From the NCBI RefSeq assembly GCF_019097595.1, contig NC_080715.1, forward strand, positions 1,275,573 through 1,339,572: a DNA stretch of 64,000 nt, in the 5' to 3' direction. The stretch comes from Hemibagrus wyckioides. Taxonomy: Eukaryota > Chordata > Actinopteri > Siluriformes > Bagridae. The notes beneath the pieces are model-generated. The model worked only from the letters and a program-made list of their open reading frames with translations, was not told the DNA's origin and searched no databases. The position numbers and the translations under genes were made by a program. Positions 1 to 17,698 of this stretch are shown piece after piece (the first letter of the stretch is position 1; every line of letters starts with the position of its first letter).

Positions 1-166
1 TTATACACACACAATACACACTACATTCACACATACCTACATACGCATACACACACAACTATACACACACACACACATACACACCTACATACACACACAC
101 ACCTAAACACACACACCTACACACACATACACCTACATACACCTACATTCACACACACACACACCT

Positions 167-201
<35 letters not shown>

Positions 202-2170
202 CAAACACACACACATACCTACAAACACACACACACACCTAAAAAGCACACACACACACACACATACCTTCAAACACACACCCATACCTACAAACACACA
301 CACACCTTCAAACACACACACATACCTGCAAACACACACACATACCTACAAACACACACACATACCTTCAAACATACACACATACCTACAAACACACACA
401 CATACCTTCAAACACACACACACCTTCAAACACACACACATACCTGCAAACACACACACATACCTACAAACACACACACATACCTAAAAAACACACACAC
501 ATACCTACAAACACACACATACCTACACACACACACATACCTACAAACACACACACACATACCTACAAACACACACACATACCTACAAACACACACACAC
601 ATACCTACAAACACACACACACACATACCTGCAAACACACACACATACCTACAAACACACACACATACCTTCAAACACACACACATACCTACAAACACAC
701 ACATACCTTCACACATACACACATACCTACAAACACACACACATACCTTCAAACACACACACATACCTTCAAACACACACACACCTTCAAACACACACAC
801 ATACCTGCAAACACACACACATACCTACAAACACACACACATACCTTCAAACACACACACATACCTACAAACACACACATACCTTCAAACATACACACAT
901 ACCTACAAACACACACACATACCTTCAAACACACACACATACCTTCAAACACACACACACCTTCAAACACACACACATACCTGCAAACACACACACATAC
1001 CTACAAACACACACACATACCTAAAAAACACACACACATACCTACAAACACACACATACCTACAAACACACACACACATACCTACAAACACACACATACC
1101 TACAAACACACACACACATACCTACAAACACACACATACCTACAAACACACACACACATACCTACAAACACACACACACACATACCTACGAACACACACA
1201 CATACCTACAAACACACACATACCTACAAACACACACATACATACCTACACATACACACACACCTACATACACACACATACAACTACATACACACACCTA
1301 CATACACATACACACATAACTATACACACACACACATACACACCTACATACACACACACACCTACACACACATACACCTACATACACCTACATTCACACA
1401 CACACACATACCTACAAACACACACACACACCTAAAAAACACACACACACACACACACATACCTTCAAACACAGACACACACACACATACCTAAAATACA
1501 CACATACCTACAAACACAGACACATACCTACAAACACACACATACCTACACACAGACACATACCTACAAACACACACATACCTACACACAGACACATACC
1601 TACAAACACACACATACATACCTACACATACACACACACCTACATACACACACATACAACTACATACACACACCTACATACACATACACACACAACTATA
1701 CACACACACACACATACACACCTACATACACACACACACCTAAACACACACACCTACACACACATACACCTACATACACCTACATTCACACACACACACA
1801 CCTACATACACACACACACACACACACACCTACAAACACACACACATACCTACAAACACACACACACACCTAAAAAACACACACACACACACATACCTTC
1901 AAACACAGACACACACACACACATACCTAAAATACATACATACCTACAAACACACACACACATACCTAAAAAACACACACACACACACATACCTTCAAAC
2001 ACAGACACACACACACACACACACATACCTAAAATACACACACACACCTTCAAACACACACACACACATACATACATACAAACACACACACCTACACACA
2101 CACATACCTTCAAACACACACACACATACCTACAAACACACACACATACCTTCAAACTCATACACACACA
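1..2170. repeat. CA-rich compound minisatellite, array A
   Basis: The stretch is built from short CA runs punctuated by CATACCTACAAAC, CATACCTTCAAAC, CATACCTGCAAAC, CACCTACATAC and CCTAAAAAAC spacers. It contains larger internal duplications: the rare CCTGCAAAC variant recurs at about 443, 628, 804 and 980 (period 176-185 bp), and a block holding CAACTACATA recurs at 1281 and 1657 (376 bp). The plus strand contains almost no G. Open frames here read as C-V-C-V or H-T-Y repeats and are not genes. The array begins before the window. Confidence 0.95.
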
Positions 2171-2219
2171 TAATAATTATAATACATTTTATCTGAGGCG
2201 CCTTTCTTGAGACTCAAGG

Positions 2220-4172
2220 TCACCTTCCATCAAATAAGATCAAAGATAAAATGCAAACAGTACACATGCAAAATCTAAATAAAAACAAAATGACAAAAAG
2301 GCGGTTAACAGAAGTCCGAAAAGGCTTTCCTTTTCGGACTCCCAGACTCTTAACCTGGTGAGATGGGGTTATGATAGAGTTGCCTATTTTAATTGAGGGA
2401 CTGGTGGTTTTAGTTAGGCTGGTCTTTGTACCAACTAAAAGGATTTCTGTTTTTCCTGAATTAAGTTGAAGGAAGTTGATTGATAGCCAGACTTTGATTT
2501 CTTCTAAACAGTTTTGTCGTGAGGAGGAGCGAAGGAGATCATTTGGTTTGGAGGACAGATAGAGCTGGGTGTCGTCCACGTAGCAGTGAAAACTGATGCC
2601 ATATTTCCTAAAGATGTGCCCTAGTGGAAGAAGGTAAATAGTGAAGAAGATGGGGCCCAAAACAGATCCTTGGGGGACACCAGTGGTGACAGGAGATGAG
2701 AAAGATATTTAAAAATTTTTAGCTGGACAAATTGGCTTCGTTCTGAGCGATAGGATGTGAACCAAACAAGAGGGGTGTCTGAAATGCCAATTTGGTTTAG
2801 TCTGTCTAAGAGAATTTTGTGTGAGATGGTATCGAAAGCTGCACTGAGATCAAGTAGGATGAGTATAGATAAAAGACCGGAGTCGGCTGCTATTAATAAG
2901 TCATTTGTGACTTTTACTAGAGCTGTTTCTGTACTGTGCAGTGGGTGAAAACCTGACTGAAACTCTTCAAAAAGAGTTTTTAGAGAGGTAAGTGTGGAGT
3001 TGACCAGCAACAATTTTTTCCAGAATTTTTGAGAGAAATGGCCGGTTAGAGATTGGACGGAAGTTGGCAGGGTTTTTGGGGTCTCTGCCAGGTTTTTTAA
3101 GCCTAGGAGTTATTACAGCTGCTTTAAAAGGTAGCGGAACAGTGCCAGAGGTAAGGGAGGAGTGCATGATATCTGTTATTAAATTAGATAATACAGGTAG
3201 ACAAGCTTTGACCAGGAAGGTGGGGATTGGATCTAGGTGGCAGGTGGAAGATTTGGAATGGCGAATGATATCACAGATTTCATTGACAGAAGGAAGCTCA
3301 AAGCAGCAGAAAGGGAAAGAAGGAGAGTCAGGAGAGATCACAGATGGTATATCACATCCTAAACTATTCTGAGTAATCAAATGTTGGTGAATCTGATCAA
3401 TTTTAACATTAAAATAGTTCATGAAATTGTCACATGTATCATCTGAAAATGTGTGATCTAAGGTAATATTGCAAGGTTTTAAAACATTATTAGCCAAAGT
3501 GAATAATGATTTAGTGTTGCCCTCGTTTGACCTAATCAATGCAGAGTAATAATCAGTTTTAGTTGTTGAGAGTGTGTCCTTATACAGAGACATATGGTCC
3601 AGATACATCTCCTTGTGAACAGTTAACCCAGTTTTGCGGAATAGCCGTTCAAGCTGACGTCCTTTGGTTTTGAGCAGTCTCAGCTCTGAAGTGAACCAGG
3701 GCGCAGAGTGAGTGAAGAAGACAGTCCAAGTTTTTATAGGTGCGAGTGTATCAAGTACATGGCAGAGTCCACTGTTATAGTGGGAAACCACATCATCCGA
3801 GCTGTCTGGGGTGTAGTTTGTGAAATAATTATAAATACTATTAGAAAGTAAGGTTAAGTCCATGTTTTTAATGTTCCTAAATGAAATAGTCCAGCCTGTG
3901 GTTAATTTTTCGACCATTAAGTTAACACTGAATGATATTAGCTTATGGTCAGAGATGGGAAGGTCGAGTGCACTGAGATTAATGGGAGTTAAACCAGAGC
4001 AGCAAATATTATCGAGGATGTGGCCTTTACAATGGGTGGGAAAATCAACAAACTGTTGAATTCCAAAGCTGTTATGATATAAACTCCTGATATAAACATG
4101 ATATAAACTCCTTGGTGAGAGTGTTATTATGGTTATCCACGTGTATATTAAAGTCTCCCTGTAAAATAACAT
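2220..4172 (-). pseudogene. L2 reverse transcriptase remnant, in three frames
   Basis: Three minus-strand segments (4172-2967, 3013-2621 and 2660-2220) together give the end of the endonuclease and most of the reverse transcriptase fingers and palm. The first has a linker and the blocks DPIPTFLVK and FRPISN. The second has [16 protein letters not shown] and LDLSAAFDTI. The third has the YVDD catalytic box followed by TQLYLSSKP. The frames do not join, and the thumb and C-terminal region are missing. The order and motifs are those of the L2 clade of LINEs. This is a dead copy. Confidence 0.87.
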
Positions 4173-4392
4173 TAGAAGATATGGAGCACTGTGAAGTTAA
4201 AAACATGGAGAGCTGAGCTGAAAAAGTTGTACTGGTTTTGGGTGGGCGATAAACAGTGGCTAAAATGACAGAGCAAGGTCCATTTATCTGCAAGACCATG
4301 GACTCAAAAGTTTCAAAGGAATCCGAGTTAACTGAAGAGACTTTCCACTTCTCATTGTAGAGAATAGCAAGCCCTCCACCAGGTGTAACCAC
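4072..4392 (-). pseudogene. L2 endonuclease domain fragment
   Basis: About 106 codons encode part of an APE-type endonuclease. Visible motifs are GGGLAILYN near the start, VYRPP in the middle and GDFNIHVD near residue 80. In the family this domain nicks the target DNA to prime reverse transcription. The N-terminal part is absent because the element stops at the junction with the CA array. The frame is lost at its end, where a short duplication (GATATAAACTCCT occurs twice within 4078-4113) shifts the reading. Not functional. Confidence 0.85.
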
Positions 4393-4396
4393 CAGA

Positions 4397-4418
4397 CCTC
4401 CTGACAGGTGTCAGGAGG
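4397..4418. other. perfect inverted repeat at L2/array junction
   Basis: Ten-base arms CCTCCTGACA and TGTCAGGAGG are separated by GG and lie exactly where the L2 5' end meets the CA array. A fold-back of this kind may record how the 5' end was attached during insertion (inference). Confidence 0.7.
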
Positions 4419-4420
4419 AG

Positions 4421-4518
4421 TCAAACACACACACACACACACATACCTACAAACACACACACACACATACCTACAAACACACACACATACCTTCAAACAT
4501 ACACACACATACCTACAA

Positions 4519-4549
<31 letters not shown>

Positions 4550-7500
4550 TACCTACAAACACACACACATACCTACAAACACACACACACATACCTACAA
4601 ACACATACACACACATACCTACAAACACACACATACATACCTACAAACACACACACACATACCTACAAACACACACATACCTACAAACACACACAAACAC
4701 ACACACACACATACCTACAAACACACACAAACACACACACACACATACCTACAAACACACACACATACCTACAAACACACACACACATACCTACAAACAC
4801 ACACACACATACCTACAAACACACACACATACCTACAAACACACACACACACACACACACACACATACCTACAAACACACACACACATACCTACAAACAC
4901 ACACACACACATACCTACAAACACATACACACACATACCTACAAACACACACACACACATACCTACAAACACACACACACACATACCTACAAACACACAC
5001 ACACACATACCTACAAACACACACACACATACCTACAAACACACACACACACATACCTACAAACACATACACACACATACCTACAAACACATACACACAC
5101 ATACCTACAAACATACACACACATACCTACAAACATACACACACATACCTACAAACACACACACACACATACCTACATACACACACACACATACCTACAA
5201 ACACATACACACACATACCTACAAACACACACACATACCTACAAACACACACACACATACCTACAAACACACACACACACATACCTACAAACACATACAC
5301 ACACATACCTACAAACACACACACACATACCTACAAACACATACACACACACATACCTACAAACACACACACATACCTACAAACACATACACACACATAC
5401 CTACAAACACATACACACACATACCTACAAACACACACACACACATACCTACAAACACACACACATACCTTCAAACATACACACACATACCTACAAACAC
5501 ATACACACACACACACACCTTCAAACACACACACATACCTACAAACACACACACACATACCTACAAACACATACACACACACACATACCTACAAACACAC
5601 ACATACCTTCAAACATACACACACAGACCTACAAACACATACACACACACATACCTACAAACACACACACATACCTACAAACACACACACACACATACCT
5701 ACAAACACATACACACACACACATACCTACAAACACACACACATACCTACAAACACATACACACACATACCTACAAACACACACACACATACCTACAAAC
5801 ACACACACATACCTACAAACACATACACACACATACCTACAAACACACACACATACCTACAAACACATACACACACATACCTACAAACACACACACACAT
5901 ACCTACAAACACGTACACACACACACATACCTACAAACACACACATACCTACAAACATACACACACATACCTACAAACATACACACACATACCTACAAAC
6001 ACACACACACACATACCTACATACACACACACACATACCTACAAACACATACACACACATACCTACAAACACACACACATACCTACACACACACATACCT
6101 ACAAACACATACACACACATACCTACAAACACACACACACACATACCTACAAACACACACACATACCTACAAACACATACACACACATACCTACAAACAC
6201 ACACACATACCTACAAACACATACACACACATACCTACAAACACATACACACACATACCTACAAACACACACACACACATACCTACAAACACACACACAT
6301 ACCTTCAAACATACACACACATACCTACAAACACATACACACACACACACACACCTTCAAACACACACACATACCTACAAACACACACACACATACCTAC
6401 AAACACATACACACACACACATACCTACAAACACACACATACCTTCAAACATACACACACATACCTACAAACACATACACACACACATACCTACAAACAC
6501 ACACACATACCTACAAACACATACACACACACACATACCTACAAACACATACACACACACACATACCTACAAACACACACACATACCTACAAACACACAC
6601 ACACACACATACCTACAAACACACACACACATACCTACAAACACACACACATACCTACAAACACATACACACACATACCTACAAACACACACACATACCT
6701 ACAAACACATACACACACATACCTACAAACACACACACACATACCTACAAACACACACACATACCTACAAACACACACACACACATACCTACAAACACAC
6801 ACACACACATACCTACAAACACACACACATACCTACAAACACACACACATACCTACAAACATACACACACATACCTACAAACACATACACACACATACCT
6901 ACAAACACACACACATACCTACAAACACATACACACACATACCTACAAACACACACATACCTACAAACACACACACACACATACCTACAAACACACACAC
7001 ATACCTACAAACACACACACATACCTACAAACACATACACACACATACCTACAAACACACACACACATACCTACAAACACACACACATACCTACAAACAC
7101 ACAAACACACACATACCTACAAACACACACACATACCTACAAACACATACACACACATACCTACAAACACACACACACATACCTACAAACACACACACAT
7201 ACCTACAAACACACACACACACATACCTACAAACACACACACACACATACCTACAAACACACACACATACCTACAAACACACACATATACCTACAAACAT
7301 ACACACACATACCTACAAACACACACACATACCTACAAACACATACACACACATACCTACAAACACACACACATACCTACAAACACATACACACACATAC
7401 CTACAAACACACACACACATACCTACAAACACATACACACACATACCTACAAACACACACACACACACACATACCTACAAACACACACACATACCTTCAA

Positions 7501-10500
7501 ACACACACATACCTACAAACACACACACACATACCTACAAACACACACATACCTTCAAACATACACACACATACCTACAACCACATACACACACACACAT
7601 ACCTACAAACATACACACACATACCTACAAACAAACATACACACACATACCTACAAACACATACACACACACACATACCTACAAACACATACACACACAT
7701 ACCTACAAACACACACACATACCTACAAACACACACACATACCTACAAACACATACACACACATACCTACAAACACATACACACACATACCTACAAACAC
7801 ACACACACATACCTACAAACACACACACACACACATACCTACAAACACACACACACATACCTACAAACACACACACATACCTACAAACACATACACACAC
7901 ATACCTACAAACACACACACATACCTACAAACACACACACATACCTACAAACACATACACACACATACCTACAAACACACACACACACATACCTACAAAC
8001 ACACACACATACCTACAAACACACACACACACATACCTACAAACACACACACATACCTACAAACACACACACATACCTACAAACTCATACACACACATAC
8101 CTACAAACACACACACATACCTACAAACACACACACATACCTTCAAACATACACACACATACCTACAAACACATACACACACACATACCTTCAAACACAC
8201 ACACATACCTACAAACACATACACACACATACCTACAAACACACACATACCTACAAACATACACACACATACCTACAAACACATACACACACACACACAT
8301 ACCTTCAAACACACACACATACCTACAAACACATACACACACATACCTACAAACACATACACACACACACATACCTAAAAACACACACACATACCTTCAA
8401 ACACACACACACACACACATACCTACAAACACACACACATACCTACAAACACACACACACATACATACTACAAACACACACACATACCTACAAACACACA
8501 CACATACCTACAAACACATACACACACATACCTACAAACACACACACACACATACCTACAAACACACACACATACCTACAAACACACACACACACATACC
8601 TACAAACACACACACATACCTACAAACACACACACATACCTACAAACACATACACACACATACCTACAAACACACACACATACCTACAAACACACACACA
8701 TACCTTCAAACATACACACACATACCTACAAACACATACACACACACACACACACACACATACCTTCAAACACACAAACATACCTACAAACACACACATA
8801 CCTACAAACACATACACACACACACATACCTACAAACACACACATACCTTCAAACATACACACACATACCTACAAACACATACACACACACACATACCTA
8901 CAAACACATACACACACACACATACCTACAAACACACACACATACCTTCAAACACACACACACACACACATACCTACAAACACACACACATACCTACAAA
9001 CACATACACACACATACCTACAAACACACACACATACCTACAAACACATACACACACATACCTACAAACACACACACATACCTACAAACACACACACACA
9101 CATACCTACAAACACACACACACACATACCTACAAACACACACACATACCTACAAACATACACACACATACCTACAAACACACACACATACCTACAAACA
9201 CATACACACATACCTACAAACACACACACACACATACCTACAAACACACACACATACCTACAAACACATACACACATACCTACAAACACACACACACACA
9301 TACTTAAAAAACACAAACATACCTACAAAGACACACACATACCTACAAACACATACACACACATACCTACAAACACACACACATACCTAAAATACACACA
9401 CATACCTACAAACACACACACATACCTACAAACACACACACATACCTACAAACACACACACATACCTAAAATACACACACATACCTACAAACACACACAC
9501 ATACCTACAAACACACACACATACCTACAAACACATACACACATACCTACAAACACACACACACACATACCTACAAACACACACACATACCTACAAACAC
9601 ATACACACATACCTACAAACACACACACACACATACCTACAAACACACACACATACCTACAAACACACACACATACCTACAAACATACACACACATACCT
9701 ACAAACACACACACATACCTACAAACACACACACATACCTACAAACACATACACACACATACCTACAAACACACACACATACCTACAAACACATACACAC
9801 ACATACCTACAAACACATACACACACATACCTACAAACACACACACATACCTACAAACACACACACATACCTACAAACACACACACACACATACCTACAA
9901 ACACACACACATACCTACAAACACACACACACATACCTACAAACACACACACATACCTACAAACACACACACATACCTACAAACACACACACACACATAC
10001 CTACAAACACATACATACCTTCAAACACACACACATACCTACAAACACACACACACATACCTACAAACACACACACACATACCTTCAAACATACACACAC
10101 ATACCTACAAACACATACACACACACATACCTACAAACACACACACATACCTTCAAACACACACATACCTACAAACACACACACACATACCTACAAACAC
10201 ACACACATACCTACAAACACACACACATACCTTCAAACACACACACACACATACCTACAAACACACACACATACCTACAAACACACACACACATACCTAC
10301 AAACACACACACACACACACATACCTACAAACACACACACATACCTACAAACACACACACACATACCTACAAACACACACACATACCTACAAACACATAC
10401 ACATACAAACACACACACATACCTACAAACACACACACACATACCTACAAACACACACACATACCTACAAACACACACACACATACCTACAAACACACAC

Positions 10501-13500
10501 ACATACCTACAAACACATACACACACATACCTACAAACACATACACACACATACCTACAAACACACACACACACATACCTACAAACACACACACATACCT
10601 TCAAACATACACACACATACCTACAAAGACATACACACACACACACACACCTTCAAACACACACACATACCTACAAACACACACACACATACCTACAAAC
10701 ACATACACACACACACATACCTACAAACACACACATACCTTCAAACATACACACACATACCTACAAACACATACACACACACACATACCTACAAACACAC
10801 ACACATACCTACAAACACATACACACACACACATACCTACAAACACATACACACACACACATACCTACAAACACACACACATACCTACAAACACATACAC
10901 ACACATACCTACAAACACACACATACCTACAAACACACACAAACACACACACACACATACCTACAAACACACACACATACCTACAAACACACACACACAT
11001 ACCTACAAACACATACACACACATACCTACAAACACATACCTACAAACACACACACACATACCTACAAACACACACACACACACATACCTACAAACACAC
11101 ACACACATACCTACAAACACACACACACACATACCTACAAACACATACACACACATACCTACAAACACACACACACAGATACCTACAAACACACACACAC
11201 ATACCTACAAACACACACACACACATACCTACAAACACACACATACCTACAAACACATACACACACATACCTACAAACACACACACACACACATACCTAC
11301 AAACACACACACATACCTTCAAACACACACATACCTACAAACACACACACACATACCTACAAACACGTACACACACACACATACCTACAAACACACACAT
11401 ACCTACAAACATACACACACATACCTACAAACATACACACACATACCTACAAACATACACACACATACCTACAAACATACACACACATACCTACAAACAC
11501 ACACACACACATACCTACATACACACACACACATACCTACAAACACATACACACACATACCTACAAACACACACACATACCTACAAACACACACACACAC
11601 ATACCTACAAACACACACACATACCTACAAACACATACACACACATACCTACAAACACACACATACCTACAAACACACACACACACATACCTACAAACAC
11701 ACACACACATACCTACAAACACACACACATACCTACAAACACACACAAATACCTACAAACACATACACACACATACCTACGAACACACACACATACCTAC
11801 AAAGACACACACATACCTAAAAAACACACACACACATACCTACAAACACACACACACACACATACCTACAAACACACACACACACATACCTACAAACACA
11901 CACAAACACACACACACACATACCTATAAACACACACACATACCTACAAACACACACACATACCTACAAACACACACACACACATACCTACAAACACATA
12001 CACACACATACCTACAAACACACACACATACCTACAAACACACACACATACCTTCAAACACACACACATACCTACAAACACATACACACACACACATACC
12101 TACAAACACACACATACCTTCAAACATACACACACATACCTACAAACACATACACACACACACATACCTACAAACACACACATACCTACAAACACACACA
12201 CACATACCTACAAACACATACACACACACACATACCTACAAACATACACACACATACCTACAAACACATACACACACACACATACCTACAAACACATACA
12301 CACACACACATACCTACAAACACACACACATACCTTCAATCACACACACACACACACACATACCTACAAACACACACACATACCTACAAACACATACACA
12401 CACATACCTACAAACACACACACATACCTACAAACACATACACACACATACCTACAAACACACACACATACCTACAAACACACACACACATACCTACAAA
12501 CACACACACACACATACCTACAAACACACACACACACATACCTACAAACACACACACATACCTACAAACACACACACACATACCTACAAACACACACACA
12601 CATACCTACAAACACACACACATACCTTCAAACATACACACACATACCTACAAACACACACACACACACACACATACCTTCAAACACACACACATACCTA
12701 CAAACACATACACACACACACATACCTACAAACACACACATACCTTCAAACATACACACACATACCTACAAACACATACACACACACACATACCTACAAA
12801 CATACACACACATACCTACAAACACATACACACACACACATACCTACAAACACATACACACACACACATACCTACAAACACACACACACACACACACACA
12901 TACCTACAAACACACACACATACCTACAAACACATACACACACATACCTACAAACACACACACATACCTACAAACACATACACACACATACCTACAAACA
13001 CACACACATACCTACAAACACACACACATACCTACAAACACACACACACACATACCTACAAACACACACACATACCTACAAACACACACACACATACCTA
13101 CAAACACATACACACACATACCTACAAACACATACACACACATACCTACAAACACACACACACACATACCTACAAACACACACACACACACATACCTACA
13201 AACACACACACATACCTACAAACACATACACACACATACCTACAAACACACACACATACCTACAAACACACACACACACACATACCTACAAACACACACA
13301 CACATACCTACAAACACACACACACACATACCTACAAACACACACACACACATACCTACAAACACACACACACACATACCTACAAACACACACACACATA
13401 CCTACAAACACATACACACACATACCTACAAACACACACACACACACATACCTACAAACACACACACATACCTTCAAACACACACATACCTACAAACACA

Positions 13501-16500
13501 CACACACATACCTACAAACACACACATACCTTCAAACATACACACACATACCTACAAACACATACACACACACACATACCTACAAACATACACACACATA
13601 CCTACAAACATACACACACATACCTACAAACACACACACACACACATACCTACATACACACACACATACCTACAAACACACACACACATACCTACAAACA
13701 CACACACATACCTACAAACACATACACACACATACCTACAAACACACACACATACCTACAAACATACACACACATACCTACAAACACATACACACACATA
13801 CCTACAAACACACACACATACCTACAAACACACACACACACATACCTACAAACACACACACATACCTACAAACACACACACACACACATACCTACAAACA
13901 CACACACACATACCTACAAACACACACACATACCTACAAACACATACACACACATACCTACAAACACACACACACACATACCTACAAACACACACACACA
14001 CATACCTACAAACACACACACACACATACCTACAAACACACACACACACACATACCTACAAACACACACACACATACCTACAAACACACACACACACATA
14101 CCTACAAACACATACACACACATACCTACAAACACACACACACAGATACCTACAAACACACACACACACATACCTACAAACACACACACACACATACCTA
14201 CAAACACACACACACATACCTACAAACACATACACACACATACCTACAAAGACACACACACACACACACATACCTACAAACACACACACACATACCTACA
14301 AACACGTACACACACACACATACCTACAAACACACACATACCTTCAAACATACACACACATACCTACAAACACATACACACACACACATACCTACAAACA
14401 TACACACACATACCTACAAACATACACACACACACATACCTACATACACACACACACATACCTACAAACACATACACACACATACCTACAAACACACACA
14501 CATACCTACAAACACACACACACATACCTACAAACACACACACATACCTACAAACACATACACACACATACCTACAAACACATACACACACATACCTACA
14601 AACACACACACATACCTACAAACACACACACACACATACCTACAAACACACACACACACATACCTACAAACACACACACACACATACCTACAAACACACA
14701 CACATACCTACAAACACACACACACACATACCTACAAACACATACACACACATACCTACAAACACACACACATACCTACAAACACACACACATACCTTCA
14801 AACACACACACATACCTACAAACACATACACACACACACACATACCTACAAACACACACACATACCTACAAACACACACACACACATACCTACAAACACA
14901 CACACATACCTACAAACACACACACATACCTACAAACACACACACATACCTACAAACACATACACACACATACCTACAAACACACACACATACCTACAAA
15001 CACACACACATACCTTCAAACATACACACACATACCTACAAACACATACACACACACACACACACATACCTTCAAACACACACACATACCTACAAACACA
15101 TACACACACACACATACCTACAAACACACACATACCTTCAAACATACACACACATACCTACAAACACATACACACACACACATACCTACAAACATACACA
15201 CACATACCTACAAACACATACACACACACACATACCTACAAACACATACACACACACACATACCTACAAACACACACACATACCTTCAATCACACACACA
15301 TACCTAGAAACATACACACACATACCTACAAACACATACACACACATACCTACAAACACACACACATACCTACAAACACACACACATACCTACAAACACA
15401 TACACACACATACCTACAAACACACACACATACCTTCAAACACACACACACACACACACACATACCTACAAACACACACACATACCTACAAACACATACA
15501 CACACATACCTACAAACACACACACATACCTACAAACACATACACACACATACCTACAAACACACACACATACCTACAAACACATACACACACATACCTA
15601 CAAACACACACACATACCTACAAACACATACACACACATACCTACAAACACACACACATACCTATAAACACACACACACACATACCTACAAACACATACA
15701 CACACATACCTACAAACACACACACATACCTATAAACACACACACACACATACCTACAAACACACACACATACCTACAAACACACACATACCTACAAACA
15801 CATACACACACATACCTACAAACACACACACATACCTACAAACACACACACACACATACCTACAAACACATACATACCTTCAAACACACACACATACCTA
15901 CAAACACACACACACATACCTTCAAACATACACACACATACCTACAAACACATACACACACACATACCTACAAACACACACACACACATACCTACAAACA
16001 CACACACACATACCTACAAACACACACACACATACCTTCAAACATACACACACATACCTACAAACACATACACACACACATACCTACAAACACACACACA
16101 CACATACCTTCAAACATACACACACATACCTACAAACACATACATTCCTTCAAACACACACACATACCTACAAACATACACACACATACCTACAAACATA
16201 CACACACACATACCTACAAACACATACACACACACACATACCTACAAACATACACACACATACCTACAAACACATACACACACACACACATACCTACAAA
16301 CATACACACACATACCTACAAACACATACACACACACACATACCTACAAACACATACACACACACACATACCTACAAAGACACACACACATACCTACAAA
16401 CACATACACACACACACATACCTACAAACACACACACATACCTTCAAACACACACACACACACACATACCTACAAACATACACACACATACCTACAAACA

Positions 16501-17028
16501 CACACACACACATACCTACAAACATACACACACATACCTACAAACACACACATACCTACAAACACATACATACCTTCAAACACACACACATACCTACAAA
16601 CACACACACATACCTTTAAAAAATACACACACATACCTACAAACACATACACACACACATACCTACAAACACATACACACACACATACCTTCAAACACAC
16701 ACACACATACCTACAAACACACACACATACCTACAAACACACACATACCTTCAAACACACACACATACCTACAAACACACACATACCTTCAAACACACAC
16801 ACATACCTACAAACACATACATACCTACAAACACACACATACCTTCAAACACACACACATACCTACAAACACATACATACCTACAAACACACACATACCT
16901 TCAAACACACACACATACCTACAAACACATACATACCTACAAACACACACACATACCTACAAACACATACATACCTACAAACACACACACATACCTACAA
17001 ACACATACATACCTTCAAACATACACAC
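4421..17028. repeat. CA-rich compound minisatellite, array B (12.6 kb)
   Basis: This is a continuous array of about 18-26 bp units, mostly (AC)n followed by ATACCTACAAAC, with scattered ATACCTTCAAAC and ACATACACAC variants. Longer blocks recur, for example the phrase CCTTCAAACATACACACAC around 4490, 5470, 5606, 6302 and 6440, suggesting unequal exchange of segments of hundreds of bases. The plus strand lacks G except for rare point changes (for example near 5626 and 5913), so TAA, TAG and TGA hardly occur. That is why one frame stays open for 1660 codons from 4408. No gene is present. Confidence 0.97.
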
Positions 17029-17688
17029 TGTGACGGCGCTGCGCACACCGCCGCACGCATGCAGAAAAGAGTCGCTCCTCGCCCCCTCCCTCTCCCTGTA
17101 AAACACAAGCGGCAGGGATGCAGCACCCTGGACAGTGGCGCCCGCATAGACGAAAGCGGATCAGCATCATGGCTAGCGCCACTAAATTGGAGTGCAGGGC
17201 GGAGCAGGAGAAAGCGCGCCAAAACGCTCTGGGCCAATCAGAAGTGCCGCTAGACCATCCACCCTCCAGCTCAGCAGCACAACAGAGAGGCTGGCCTCGC
17301 CAGCCCCAGAAGGTAGGGGGAAGCCCCCTGCTGGACTAATAGGGATGGTGTGTTTGTTTTGCAGGCAGCTCGGACTAACGCAACGCCTTCGTGCAACCAT
17401 TGAAGCTCAGCCCCTCCTGGATCTGCACCTGCCGTCCCCAGCCGTTTTCAGCCTTCTCCAGGACGCTGCCGCTGTCGTTAGCTCTCCCTGGCCTAGGCGC
17501 CCTTTCAGGGAAGAATCTCCTTAGTTGGTTATCCTTTTTTCTTTTTTGTCCCTTTTTTTTCCCCCCTCTGCTCTCCTGCTAACCTGAGTTCCTGTCTTCC
17601 CTACTTTCAGTTCGGAGTAATTAAAAGCTGGTGTTTACGTGCTCCCGGGCTCTGTGTGTTGTTCTCTGTCCCCACTCAGTGTGCTACA
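17029..17688 (+). repeat. 5' LTR of the gypsy element (about 660 bp)
   Basis: The LTR begins TGTGACGGCG and ends GTGTGCTACA, giving the expected TG...CA ends, and is followed by TGGTGGAGAATGC, a plausible primer-binding region. An ATTAAA polyadenylation-type signal lies at 17620-17625. Small frames inside it are not genes. No partner LTR was seen in the window. Confidence 0.75.
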
Positions 17689-17698
17689 CTGGTGGAGA

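Larger units (their letters stand above)
2180..4418 (-). mobile_element. L2-clade non-LTR retrotransposon, 5'-truncated and broken
   Basis: The minus strand carries, in order from high to low coordinates, an endonuclease fragment (YRPP, GDFNIHVD), an S-D-H box, reverse transcriptase blocks (RPISN, LDLSAAFDTI, a YVDD catalytic box near 2571-2582) and a 3' tail around 2180-2240. The tail resembles the common fish L2 end (GCGCCTTTCTTGAGACTCAAGG on this strand). The frame changes at least three times, and the reading stops resembling L2 soon after the thumb region, so the C-terminal part is deleted before the tail. The 5' end is missing. Both flanks are CA array, so target duplications cannot be told from the repeat itself. 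Confidence 0.9.

Noticed and set aside
4408..9390. 1660-codon open frame reading H-T-Y-L-Q-T repeats
   Set aside because: It lies wholly in a CA minisatellite that has no stop codons for compositional reasons. There is no domain, no splice context, and parallel frames are also open.
17059..17524. Several 60-110 codon frames in the gypsy LTR
   Set aside because: They are chance frames in GC-rich LTR sequence with no similarity to gag or pol.
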